Position numbers and translations under genes: made by a program. Of a stretch of DNA of 64,000 bases, positions 25,505-36,415 are shown one piece after another; position 1 is the first letter of the stretch, and each line of letters begins with the position of its first letter. The notes under the pieces are model-generated. The model was not told where the DNA came from. It saw only the letters and a list, made by a program, of their open reading frames with translations, and did no database searches. This stretch comes from Henckelia pumila (lineage: Eukaryota; Streptophyta; Magnoliopsida; Lamiales; Gesneriaceae), in the NCBI RefSeq assembly GCF_033568475.1, contig NC_133120.1:61739499-61803498 (forward strand). Reading direction: 5' to 3'.

Positions 25505-27302
25505 TTTACAATATCTGATTAATTTGTATATATTCATGGAAAACATCAATCTAATATAAATATATATTTATGAAAAATATTGATATTAAATCTGTCAAAA
25601 TTCATTAAGAATGTTGATTAAAATTTGCATTGATATAAAATCTAAAATTTTTCAATATCTTGAAGATGATTGGCATGTCAATATTTTAAAAGTGTTGATA
25701 TTAAATATTCATGAAGAATGTTGATGCACAATATATTTATCGATATTTTTGAAAATTATTGATATAGTATATAAGATTTATCAATATTCTTGAAAATATT
25801 AGTATACAATATAAGATTTGTCAATATTCTTGAATAATATTGTTTAAATTAAATCTATGATTTATCAATAATATTATTGAAGGATATTTATATAGCTCTA
25901 AGATACTCCAATATTTATGAAAAATATTGATCTAAGATGAAGATCTGCCAATATTTACGAAGAAATTTTACGATAAAATTTATCAATATTCATGAATAAT
26001 ATCGATAACTTTCCAAGAGGTATCGGTGCCGTAGTTTTCTTTATGTATTTCTCGCTCTCTCATTTTAATTTTACGATAAAATTTATCAATATTCATGAAT
26101 AAGCCAATGTTTGTTATTGTTGGAGATTTTTGGTTTGACCGTTTATAGCTGTTATGCCGTCGAAATTGAGGTTTGGATTATCGTTTGTTGTTCGGTTCAT
26201 TTCCGAATTTGTTTGAGTTGTTGGATTGACACCGAATCCGTATATTCTTCATTTTTAGATTTGGATTGGTGTTTCGGGTTTGGATCGAACTTGGAAGTTG
26301 AATCGAATCGAGAGTCAAAGACGGTATATTTATTGAGTTTTCCTTATTTCGATTTGTTGTGATTCGATTGATCATTTATTTGAGTTCGTTGTTATTTTCA
26401 GATTTGAATCCTCGACGGACTTGAAAGGTAAAAGACGACATTAACTTGAATGGGGTTGAATACTCGAGTTCGATTGATTTACGGGCCCCGAAAATCACAT
26501 ACTGCATGTTAATTGCTTGTGCGAACTTGATTGATTAGTTGTTTACACTTGCATTCATATTGAGCCGATTATTCGATTCGTTTTGAAGATAGACGTTTTA
26601 GGGAGCTATATTGAAGTGGCTTTGGCTTAAAAAAATTATTTTTGTGTGTTTTTTAAACCTAGATTATGTGTTAGCTTATTCTTAACTTAATTGAAATCCA
26701 AAAGCTAGTCATGTGGTGATTATGATTCTCCATAAGTGATTCTAATAAGAAGGTCATTGCTAAAATCACTCTAATCATTTATTTATCAAACACTACCCAA
26801 CTTTGATTTTTATATTTTTACATTTGTTTCCAAACACTACCAACTTTTGATTTTTCTTAACTTTTTTATAATTTATAAATTAATCACTTCTAAAAATCTT
26901 AATCTATTACAAACACTCCCTAAAATTGGAAATTTGTGAATGGATCGTATTTCAATTAACAAAAATAATGGTACAAGAATTTGGCGAGGACAAATGTGAT
27001 GCCGCTATATATATTTTAATAATGGCCACTTTTTCATGCTAGGTTATTTCATCATGGCCCATGTGAATCATCCGCCTATTTGTCTCAGCTTAATTCTAAG
27101 CATTTACTAATTAGATATATTAAGTAATTTATTCATGCATCCACTTGAGAAATGAAATTAAAGCATTTTGTTTTGCCAAAATACCGTTCAAAACTCTTTT
27201 TTTTTTCTTTACCCCTTTAGTTTGGTTAGAAAATTAACAAATTAAAACTAAAAACTTTATAACTAGGCCACGTACTCCAATTACAAAAACAATTTTAGAT
27301 GG

Positions 27303-27344
<42 letters not shown>

Positions 27345-29197
27345 TATGTTTCTGATCGAGTTTGTAATTAGCTAAAGCTCTTTATATTAGTTTTAATGTA
27401 CGATCTTACTAATTGTAATTTGGCGTCAATTTGTTTTAACACATATGGTGCTTGACATTAATCTTCAACTCTATCCTTATATGAGTACTTTTTTTTATTT
27501 CTAATTTAGAAATAAATTTTATATTATTATTTTTGTCACTTTTGGTTAACATAGTTTCTGTGAAACATGTTATGGGCAAAGCATTGAAAACTTTTAACGA
27601 ATCGTACCTTGTTCCATTTTTATATAATTTATTTTAAACGCATATATATTTTTAATTATACTAATTTACGACATTTTTTAATTTAGTATTCATCTTATTT
27701 TAATCATATGCATATAAATGTAATAATAGTTTTTTTGTACGTCCATATTAATTACTGTATTTATACTTTGTTAATTAATAATAAAAAAAGGAAAAATAAT
27801 TTTTTTGTCAATTAACTTGTCTATGTTTTGGTTTTGGTTCATTAAATTTTTCGATATGGGTTTTGCTACACAAACTTTGCATTTTCAGTGTTTTTTAGTC
27901 CAAATTCATACGTGTCAACTTGTGATTAGTCCAAAATGATGACGTGGAGTCATGGACTAATCAGAAGCTAACATGTATACCGTTGGACCAAAAATACTAA
28001 AAATGCAAAGTTAGTGTACCAAAACTTACATCGAAAAAGTTAATGGACTAAAATCCAAAAGGGGTAAAGTTACTGGACCAAAAAACTTATTTTCTCAAAA
28101 AAAAAAATGCATTAAATATGTTGGCCGCTTATATATGGTACGTATTGCTAATGATTGATCAGATCTAACTCATCTGAGGAGATAATCAAAATCCGATTAA
28201 AGAAGAAAAAAATTAAAATAAAATAAGAGTCCCCATCAATTTTCAATTGATATGATATGGTCATTATATTAGGTGATATTTCAATTTTTATTATTTGATT
28301 TTTTTTCTTTCTAGAGATATATATGGATCCCTGCCGTAACTTTTGAAAGTGCAATTAATAAAGAATGTGGTGACTTGTGCACTTATTAATGGGTAAAAAT
28401 GACCACTACCTACTTATTTAGTGTTTAATAATTGATTGTTTCATCTGTCCTACTTATTGACGTGTGTCTTTTTACAAGGCTTAAGGAAGTGTTCGATAAG
28501 AAAAATTTTATAAAGAAATTTTTTTATTTCTATACCTTTATTAATTAACATAGATTTTAATATGATAAAAATATTTGTACATGATGATTTTCATTTAATA
28601 ATTATAAGAGTATAACAATAAAAGAATAAGAAAAACAAATGGTAAATGTGAAAACTGAGATAGATAATTAAGAGTGAGATGGAGGAAGTTATTGCAATTT
28701 CCATAAGTGGAGTATAGATGCGACGGGGGATTGACGGATTCCATTTACCAGAAAATTTGTTGATTCGACCACAAAAATGTCAAAAATAACATGCAATAAT
28801 CAAGGCAAATTAACAAGATATATGCCTTGTAAAAAAAAAAAACAAGATATATGTGACTGGGAAAAATAAACAAATATGCATATATAAATAAATATAACGA
28901 TCTATACAATATTATAATACACGAGGATCATATAATAACTCTTTTGGTCATTTTAATAATTGTACAAAAATATTTCTATAGTTTTCACTAAAGTTTCAGT
29001 TACATAAAGGGCAAAATTTAAAAATCACTACCTCACTTTCTCAATTATTTCATCATGTTTTTTTAACTACCTCGCTTTCTCAATTATTCCATCATGTTTT
29101 TTTTTAACCACTCATATTGCAATAGTCATTAACAAAACATATTAATTAAAAAATATATTATATATATATATATATATCATATTTCTGTATTGTATCA

Positions 29198-29226
29198 CAC
29201 ATGCAACGCGTGTGCATTTATGCTAG
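29198..29226 (+). mobile_element. Helitron 3' terminus (copy C)
   Basis: Hairpin CACATGC-AAC-GCGTGTG followed by CTAG and T, as in copy A. Confidence 0.6.
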
Positions 29227-29391
29227 TCTATATAAATATCTAAATTACATACGTTTAAATATCCCACTTGAGAAAATATAATGAATATTTTGTTCGATCA
29301 ATGATTGTTTTGTACATGGTGGGCACAGAGCGAGGTTGGCACGACTGGTAGCAAAACTCTCTATTATATATATGAATTAAGATCTAAGCTC

Positions 29392-29397
<6 letters not shown>

Positions 29398-29442
<45 letters not shown>
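29398..29442. repeat. (TA)n microsatellite
   Basis: TA run of about 44 bp, matching the longer run at 25434-25504. Confidence 0.95.
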
Positions 29443-29446
<4 letters not shown>

Positions 29447-29680
29447 ACAATATCAGATTAATTTGTATATATTCATGGAAAACATCAATCTAATATAAAA
29501 TATATATTAATGAAAAATATTGATATTAAATCTGTCAAAATTCATTAAGAATGTTGATTAAAATTTGCATTGATATAGAATCTAACATTTGTCAATATCT
29601 TGAAGATGATTGGCATGTCAATATTTTAAAAGTGTTGATATTAAATATTCATGAAGAATGTTGATGCACAATATATTTAT

Positions 29681-29883
29681 GTGCAAATTGCTCAAAAATC
29701 CCCAATGCAAACATGTTTTGCTCTGCACTCCCTAGCCACTTTTTTGTACCATAATTTTTTTTAATTTGTACCACATTTTGTATGATTTTGTACCACATTT
29801 TGTATTGTTTTGTATCACATTTTATGACTAGGGACCCCAAAGCAAAACATGTTTGCATTTGGGGATTTTTGAGCAAATTGCCC
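29681..29883. mobile_element. MULE-type MITE, unique to copy C
   Basis: A 203-bp insertion absent from A and B. Its ends (GTGCAAATTGCTCAAAAATC and GATTTTTGAGCAAATTGCCC) are inverted repeats that extend inward past 50 bp. Both sides carry the 9-bp duplication TATATTTAT (29672-29680, 29884-29892); a 9-bp duplication with long TIRs is the Mutator-like signature. Non-coding. Confidence 0.88.
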
Positions 29884-30773
29884 TATATTTATCGATATTT
29901 TTGAAAATTATTGATATAGTATATAAGATTTATCAATATTCTTGAAAATATTAGTATACAATATAAGATTTGTCAATATTCTTGAATAATATTGTTTAAA
30001 TTAAATCTATGATTTATCAATAATATTATTGAAGGATATTTATATAGCTCTAAGATACGCCAATATTTATGAAAAATATTGATCTAAGATGAAGATATGC
30101 CAATATTTACGAAGAAATTTTACGATAAAATTTATCAATATTCATGAATAATATCGATAACTTTCCAAGAGGTATCGGTGCCGTAGTTTTCTTTATGTAT
30201 TTCTCGCTCTCTCATTTTAAATTTACGATAAAATTTATCAATATTCATGAATACACCAATGTTTGTTGTTGTTGGAGATTTTTGATTTGACCGTTTATAG
30301 CCGTTATGCCGTCGAAATCGAGTTTTGGATTATCGTTTGTTGTTCGTTTCATTTCCGGTTTTGTTTGAGTTGTTGGATTGACACCGAATCCGTATATTAT
30401 TCATTTTCAGATTTGGATTGGAGTTTTGGGTTTGGACCGAACTTGGAAGTTGAATCGAATCGAGAGTCGAAGACGGTATATTGATTGAGTTTTCCTTGTT
30501 TCGATTTGTTGTGATTCGATTGATCATTTATTTGAGTTCGTTGTTATTTTCAGATTTGAATCCTCGACGGACTTGAAAGGTAAAAGACGACATTGACTTG
30601 AATGGGGTTGAATACTCGAGTTCGATTGATTCTCGAGCCCCGAAAATCACATACTGCATGTTAATTGCTTGTGCAAACTTGATTGATTAGTTGTTTACAC
30701 TTTCATTCATATTAAGCCGATTATTCGATTCGTTTTGAAGATAGACGTTTTAGGGAGCTATATTGAAGTGGCT

Positions 30774-31612
30774 TTGGATTTCGAGTTTTTCCAAGTGCCA
30801 GAATACTTCTTATAATTGCTCTAAAGTCTAGGGGTTGAGTTGAACGACATCCACCCCGAATGGGTGTGTCGGTGAGTTGTTGTGAAGACTTGGCCCCGGG
30901 ATCCCAACCGAATACCGATTGATATTTCGATTATCTGATTTGATAGTCCCGAGTTTTGAAGTCATGCACACATTCATTCTCATTTTGATTTGTTATTGAT
31001 TATTGCATTTCAATCTGAGGTGTTTATCTGATATTGCATGTCTGTCTCTTTTACTTAGAAATTATATTTCTAACCGGTTTATCCGGCTGTTGTCTTTGTT
31101 TGTATGTGTACTTGGCAACAGGAGGATCAGGAGCAGGACCGAGTCGTTTGGGTTAGCTCGGGGTGTGGTGATAGAAGTGAGACACCGTGTCTTAGGATTG
31201 TGTCATTTGAACTTGTGTTGTTTTGATTAGTCGATCGAATTATATCGTCGAAATTGTATTGTTAATCGCATTTTGTTGATGTTTCGAATCTTTTATTTTA
31301 TGTAGGAGCTATGGATTGAACCTTGGTTGTTGGGATCATCGAATTGAGTTTGTAAAGATGTTATTTTTATGCCCAGGAGTGTAGCTGCCGAGTTGACGGT
31401 GCGGGCGCGCCGTTGTTCCGCGAGGCGTGGGCACGGGCGCGCTAGCTTCTGCGAGGTCCCGGCGCGGGCGCGCTGGTTTTTGCGAGGTCACGGCGCGGGC
31501 GCGCAATCCCTTTTTTTTTAAAAAAAAATTGATTGATTCTTTTTTTTCCGCGGCTCCTCGTGTTCGATTGTGTTTAATTAATCGAGTATAGAAGATTAGA
31601 AACGGGGTCTCA
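30774..31612 (+). mobile_element. Gypsy LTR fragment (copy C tail)
   Basis: Matches the tail of segment A to about 31440 and continues through two more GCGCGGGCGCGC-type motifs (about 31459 and 31493) to GGGGTCTCACA, which looks like an LTR end. The following sequence is an unrelated Copia fragment on the other strand. Confidence 0.55.
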
Positions 31613-32858
31613 CAACCTCACTGTGTTCATCAGTATTCTCATCAGTAGGATTCTCAACTTTTTTTTCTGGAATTTCTATAGGAGGTGTTGTCGGAGGTGT
31701 TGTAACACTTTGGACAACATCTAAATTTCCAAAATTATCAATCAAATCATCAACTTCATCCTCAGTTGTTTTTTATTTAGATCTGCAAAATCATCAAATA
31801 CAACATTAATAAACTCAAAAATAGTCATAGTTCTCAAGTTATACATCTTATAGGCTCGACTATTTGATGAATATCCCAAGAACATACACTTATCACTCTT
31901 TGCATCAAACTTAGCAAGATGATCTTTATCATTTAAAACGTGACAAAAACATCCAAAAACAAGAAAATATTTAAGGTTTGGTATCTTTCCTATGAGTATT
32001 TAATAGGATGTCATAGTGGTACCATTCCTCAAATAAACTCTATTTGAAATATGACATGCAATATTCAAGACTTCAACCCAAAAGCGTTTTGAAATATTTT
32101 TCGAACTTAACATCACTCTTGCCATTTCTTGAAAAGTCCTATTTTTCCTTTCAGAAATTTCATTTTGTTGTGGAGTTTTAGGAGCAGAAAATTCATGAGA
32201 AATACCTTTCTTATCACACAAACTTGCGAAAGAATAGTTTTTGAACTCCATACCATGATCAGTACGAATCCGGATTACCTTCAGATTATGGAGATTCGAA
32301 ATCTTAGTGAGAAATTTCTTGAAGACATCAAATGTGTCTGATTTTTTTCTCAAAAAGTTAACCCAAGTATATCGTGAAAAATCATCCACACAAACAAAAG
32401 AATATTTCTTACCACCGAAGCTTTCAACATCTATTGGACCCATCAAGTCCATATGTACAAGCTCAAGGCAGCGTGTTGTCACAGATGTTGGCAACACCTC
32501 ATGTGACACCCTAGTCTGCTTTTCTTTTTGACAGGCTTCACACACAAATGGAATACCAGATTTTAAGTTAGACATACCTCTAACGGCATCTAACTTACTC
32601 AAGTTCTTCAATATCTTGAAATTTGCATGACCCAACTTTTGATGCCATAAGTCAAATTCAGTAAATTTTGTGTGCCTATAAGCCATCTCTTCTCTAAGTT
32701 GATAGGAGTTGTCGGATGACCTAGTACCTGTCATGACACACAAATTAGAACTATCAAATACTTTGCATAATTTCTTATCAAATTGCACATGCAAATTATA
32801 ATCACAAAGTTGACTGATGCTTAATAAGTTTGCGGTAAGCCCTTCAACATGAAGCACA
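31613..32858 (-). pseudogene. Copia pol fragment (GAG-pre-integrase and integrase)
   Basis: On the minus strand an open stretch carries LLSISQLCD, then FDLWHQKLGHANF (GAG-pre-integrase), the zinc-like CEACQKEKQ, and integrase motifs VHMDLMGPI, DDFSRYTWVNFL, RTDHGMEFKN and the APKTPQQNEISERKNRT block. Downstream (31620-32000, still minus strand) the reading continues, with breaks, into the post-integrase region (CIFLGYSSNSRAYRVYN). Reverse transcriptase and gag are absent. Its 5' side is cut exactly where the CACTA-type terminus begins. It differs in sequence from the Copia at 13664 and is a separate family. Confidence 0.85.
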
Positions 32859-33066
32859 CACTACAACAAAAATAATCATTGACAACAGTTGAAAGACAAC
32901 GTTTATTACAAAAAGCGTTGTCGAAAAATTAAACACAACGCTTTTATGAGAAAGCGTTGTCTTATTTTTAAAAATTTATAAAAAACAACATTTTTTTTAT
33001 CATCAACAACGCTTTTTAAAAAGCGTTGTGTATGAGCGTTTTTTTTATACCTACTACAACGCTTTA
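32859..33066 (+). mobile_element. CACTA-type transposon end with sub-terminal repeats
   Basis: Begins CACTACAACAAAAAT, a typical CACTA terminus. Over the next 200 bp the phrase ACAACGCTTT or its complement AAGCGTTGT appears about six times (near 32919, 32938, 32957, 33007, 33018 and 33056). CACTA transposases bind such clusters. No transposase is present and the far end was not found. Gene fragments (COG7, AKR) follow directly. Confidence 0.65.
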
Positions 33067-33285
33067 CTTAAAAGCTATTTAAAGAAGAAATAAATCTAAT
33101 TCTACTGGATCGATTTGTTTCAAGCGTATAATTTAAGCTTAAAGTCTAGACTGTGCAAACCCAAATCCCCAATCTTCTTCCCGTCGAGCCCTAGCCCCAT
33201 CCCTCTTTTGCCGCCATGGTCATCTGTACGTCACCTGAAATGGGGAAACTGCGTACGTGAAGCCTAGCCGTAGATTACCTTAACC

Positions 33286-33477
33286 ATGGCATATCAAAAT
33301 TATGGTCGATCTGAGCGCCTTTCCGACGAGAAATTCGACCCGAAGAAATGGATAAACTGGGCGTTGCAGAAGAGGCACCCTCAGGATCCGGCCGAGAAGC
33401 AGTTGGTGGATCTGGAAATGAAGCTTCAGGTGGTGTCGGAGGAGATCGCAGCCTCACTCGAGGAGCAGAGCTCCGCC
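33286..33477 (+). pseudogene. Fragment of COG7, first coding part
   Basis: Residues 12-63 of this frame (EKFDPKKWIN, RHPQDPAEKQLVDLEMKLQ, SEEIAASLEEQSS) match the well-conserved N-terminus of plant COG7, a subunit of the conserved oligomeric Golgi tethering complex. The first 11 residues (MAYQNYGRSER) are not the usual start, and similarity stops abruptly at SSA where the normal protein goes on with LLRVPRATRD-like sequence. Only about 64 of roughly 830 residues are present, so this is a captured or broken piece, not a working gene. An ATG in good position (33286) could still be read. Confidence 0.72.
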
Positions 33478-34420
33478 TATCATGTTTCTGCCACTGTGAA
33501 ATCTCAAGGTGCGTGCACATTTTCATATCATTATTTTATTATTTCTTGATTATCGACCTTGGCTTATGGAACTTCTGCGTATACTTTCTCACCATCAAAA
33601 TTGTTAGATTGGATGAAATTTTGGAATGATTTTGTTAATGCTTCGTGCTTATCAGATTGTAAACACCAGGAATATTGTCAATGGAGGAACGGAACTCGTT
33701 GACTGAGATGTTTGATTGGAGGAAAAATTTTGGTAGCAACACTGTAATGAAGGTGAGCTTTCGTGTTTGAGGTAACAGATAATTTGTACTTGAACGACAT
33801 CTTATTATATAATCACTTCTATATAGTTGTTAAAGGCACGTGGGTGGGCTCGCATTTGAAGCCCACTCAGGCACAAGAGAGAAAAAATGTTAATTTGTTA
33901 GTTCATTCTTGTCTGCCTTTCTAAATTGCTTTGTAATTATTGTAACTTAATGTATCATCTCCAGGACTTTGTGTACGTGCTTGGTTCACAATTAATATTA
34001 TTTCTTGGATGGCCTGGTATTTGTCATGCATATTCTTTTCCTAAACTGCTGCAGAATATCAAAAAAGTTATTTAAAGTTGTCTTGTTCCATCTATAATTA
34101 TATGAACTAGGGATGTACATGGCCAGCCCACCTCGATAAATTGGGGAAAGTTGTTTCTTTTATGTGACTTATGATCGAGTAGCCCCACATTTATGTTATC
34201 TTTGTCATTTTTCAAGAAAATATTATTAAAAAGTTGATAAAATGTATCAGATTTTTCATAGTACTTTTTTTGTTTTCAAGTTGGCTAGAATTATTCAAAA
34301 TGTATAGCTAAAATAATATAGGATGATTTGAACAAATAGATCGGTACATATTTTTTTAAAAAAAAGATTCTCGCAAGTATAAATCTGAGTGCTGAAGAAT
34401 TTCTTGTCATGTAATTGCAG
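33478..34420. other. Spacer between COG7 and AKR fragments
   Basis: Mostly intron-like, T-rich sequence. A small open block at about 33680-33751 ending ATGAAG before GTGAGC could be an exon, but I do not recognise its product. Confidence 0.3.
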
Positions 34421-35317
34421 AGTGGTTACAGTCATATCGATTGTGCTCGAGCTTATAACAATGAGGATGAGGTATATACCATATTCTATTGTCATTGTTC
34501 ACTGAAAAAAAATCATTTTTCTTATTGCATTAAGTAGAGAGACTGAAAAATCATTGCAACAGAATTTTCTAGTCTGCATTGAAAGGTGTTTCGGTAATGA
34601 GAAGAAAATCTGGTCATTATAGTCATATATATAATCACCATAGAATGCATGATTCTTTTGTTTCTGTAACTTATTTGATTTGTGAATGCAAATTAAGGAA
34701 TCTTGTTATGTATAAGTTTTGTGTATAGTATCTTTGCTTGCTACAGGACTGTTTACAAGTGGATGAATCTGAAACACTATTTTAACTTGGAAATTAAGCA
34801 TTTGGAAATTTCAAAACATTAATTGTGTGGTTATTTATGCACTTGTATGAAACCTTGAGCCTTACTCTTGATCCTTCTTGTCAGATTGGTTTAGTCCTGA
34901 AGAAGCTATTTGATGACCGGGTTGTGAAGAGAGAAGATTTGTTTATTACTTCCAAGCTCTGGTAATCCAAATTTGTCGATAAAAGCATTTGGACTGTTAT
35001 TTGATTCTTATTGCATATACTCGGGAGTTATTATCAACATTTTGTATGATATAATTTCATCATGTTAAGATAAACGTGAAGTCTGCTAATTGACCGAGAT
35101 GATTACACTTTCATGAAGCCAAATTGGAAGATTAGAACTTTCAGCGCCATCAGGTTCATAGACCAATAGTCTCATACTCTTTCTCATGGCTTTCACATCT
35201 GTCCTCGTTTGCTGTCTGTGATTATCCAGGTGTACAGATCATGCTCCCGAAGATGTACCAGTCGCATTAGAAACAACACTCAAAGAATTGTGACTTGACT
35301 ACGTTGATTTGTTCCTC
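34421..35317 (+). pseudogene. Aldo-keto reductase gene fragment, three exons
   Basis: Exons 34421-34471 (SGYSHIDCARAYNNEDE), 34885-34961 ([25 protein letters not shown]) and 35230-35317 (CTDHAPEDVPVALETTLKEL, stop, LDYVDLFL) match the plant AKR4C-type NADPH-dependent reductases, in correct order and phase, with AG/GT borders kept. The catalytic-site motif HIDCA..Y (Asp and Tyr) and the TSKLW strand are recognisable. Missing are the first exon (TIM-barrel start) and everything after LDYVDLFL, including the cofactor-binding C-terminal part. A TGA at 35291-35293 interrupts the last exon. Not functional. Confidence 0.8.
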
Positions 35318-36199
35318 GTATGTAATTTTATGTTATATTATTTTCTTGCGTGGCTTGTGACTCCTTTGTGAAACTCGGTCAGTTTTTTTATCCTTTCAGT
35401 TCTTTTATCAATGTGCATATGTGAAGCTATTAAGAAAATATCGATTCATCGGTCTCTATGTTGTGTCTGTGCTTAATAAATAAGCCTCGAGAATTCATCC
35501 TTGTAAATGTTTCATTATAGACATGAGATTCTAGATGTTGTTCCTTTTTTATCAACACAAATCTACAAAGCAAAGGAAACAAATCATTAGAGATGATATA
35601 ATAAATATTATCATAAAATTAATCATATTTCAAATCTTAAATAACTACGAAGTTAAACGATTTAAAAATTGTGGCAAAAAAAAGACAAAAAATCATATTT
35701 AATCTTTCAAATTTAGAAAGGATTTAAGAAATAAATATTCCTTTCATCTAGAATTTTTTGCAAAGTTACTCTAATTTCTACTCCCTAAATATAAATATAA
35801 ATATAAATTATATTTAAAAGTTCGATGTTTGCGCACAAAATAGTTTATGGTTGAAATTTTCAAAAGAATTTGAAAGCAATACATATCAAATAAAATAATT
35901 TTGTAGCCGACTTAATCACTTCCACATAATAGTTTTAAAAAATAATAGTAATATAATGGAATTGAACTGAACTGAATAAAAACGATGTAGAAATAAATAT
36001 CCCGTGTCCAAAGAATCAAGATACTTCACGATCGTACAGGAATCTTCCTCTGAGGAAAATGTCGGCTACAGCAACACCTGTCGAAATCCCATTGGTTGAG
36101 GAAAGTATCCATGAAGCCTCCTCTTTCCCGATCCGCATTAAACTCCATGCCCACCCAAACACACAATCTGCCACCACGCGTCCCGCTTCAAGAAATCTT
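35318..36199. other. Intergenic, promoter side of the PUB gene
   Basis: AT-rich sequence with no gene seen. A 70-codon frame at 36059-36268 overlaps the PUB promoter and leader and has no similarity. Confidence 0.35.
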
Positions 36200-36228
36200 G
36201 GTCAACGCATCAAATGCTTACACGTGTC
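36200..36228 (+). promoter_or_regulatory. W-box and ABRE/G-box upstream of PUB gene
   Basis: GGTCAA (36200-36205, W-box TTGACC on the other strand) and ACACGTGTC (36220-36228, a G-box/ABRE core) lie about 190-215 bp upstream of the ATG. Relatives PUB18/19 in Arabidopsis are induced by drought and ABA, which fits an ABRE, but function here is inferred. Confidence 0.45.
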
Positions 36229-36415
36229 ACAGCCGCAATTTCCAGAAGTCCATCTGTTATGTAGATAAATAGCCAGCGAGCCTTTGAGTTCCACAAGAGC
36301 AACACACATCAGCTTATTATTATTACATAAATAAATATCTCTTTGTTCCTGTATAGTTCTTGAAATTCTTTGTTTGTTAATTCGTTTTGTTTTAGAATCT
36401 TGATTTCATTATTCG

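Larger units (their letters stand above)
22651..26620. repeat. Tandem duplication unit B (3,970 bp)
   Basis: The text TTTGGCTTAA at 22651 recurs at 26621 where the second unit begins, giving a period of 3,970 bp. Content follows segment A: MITE, long-inverted-repeat MITE, Helitron end, LTR fragment. Short frames (26111-26375) are in the LTR fragment and non-coding. Confidence 0.9.
26621..30773. repeat. Tandem duplication unit C
   Basis: The second copy of unit B, entered within the MITE and carrying a private 203-bp insertion (29681-29883). At its end (about 30773) it continues into LTR sequence that matches the tail of segment A. The junction shares TTTGG, consistent with unequal exchange or microhomology repair. 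Confidence 0.9.
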
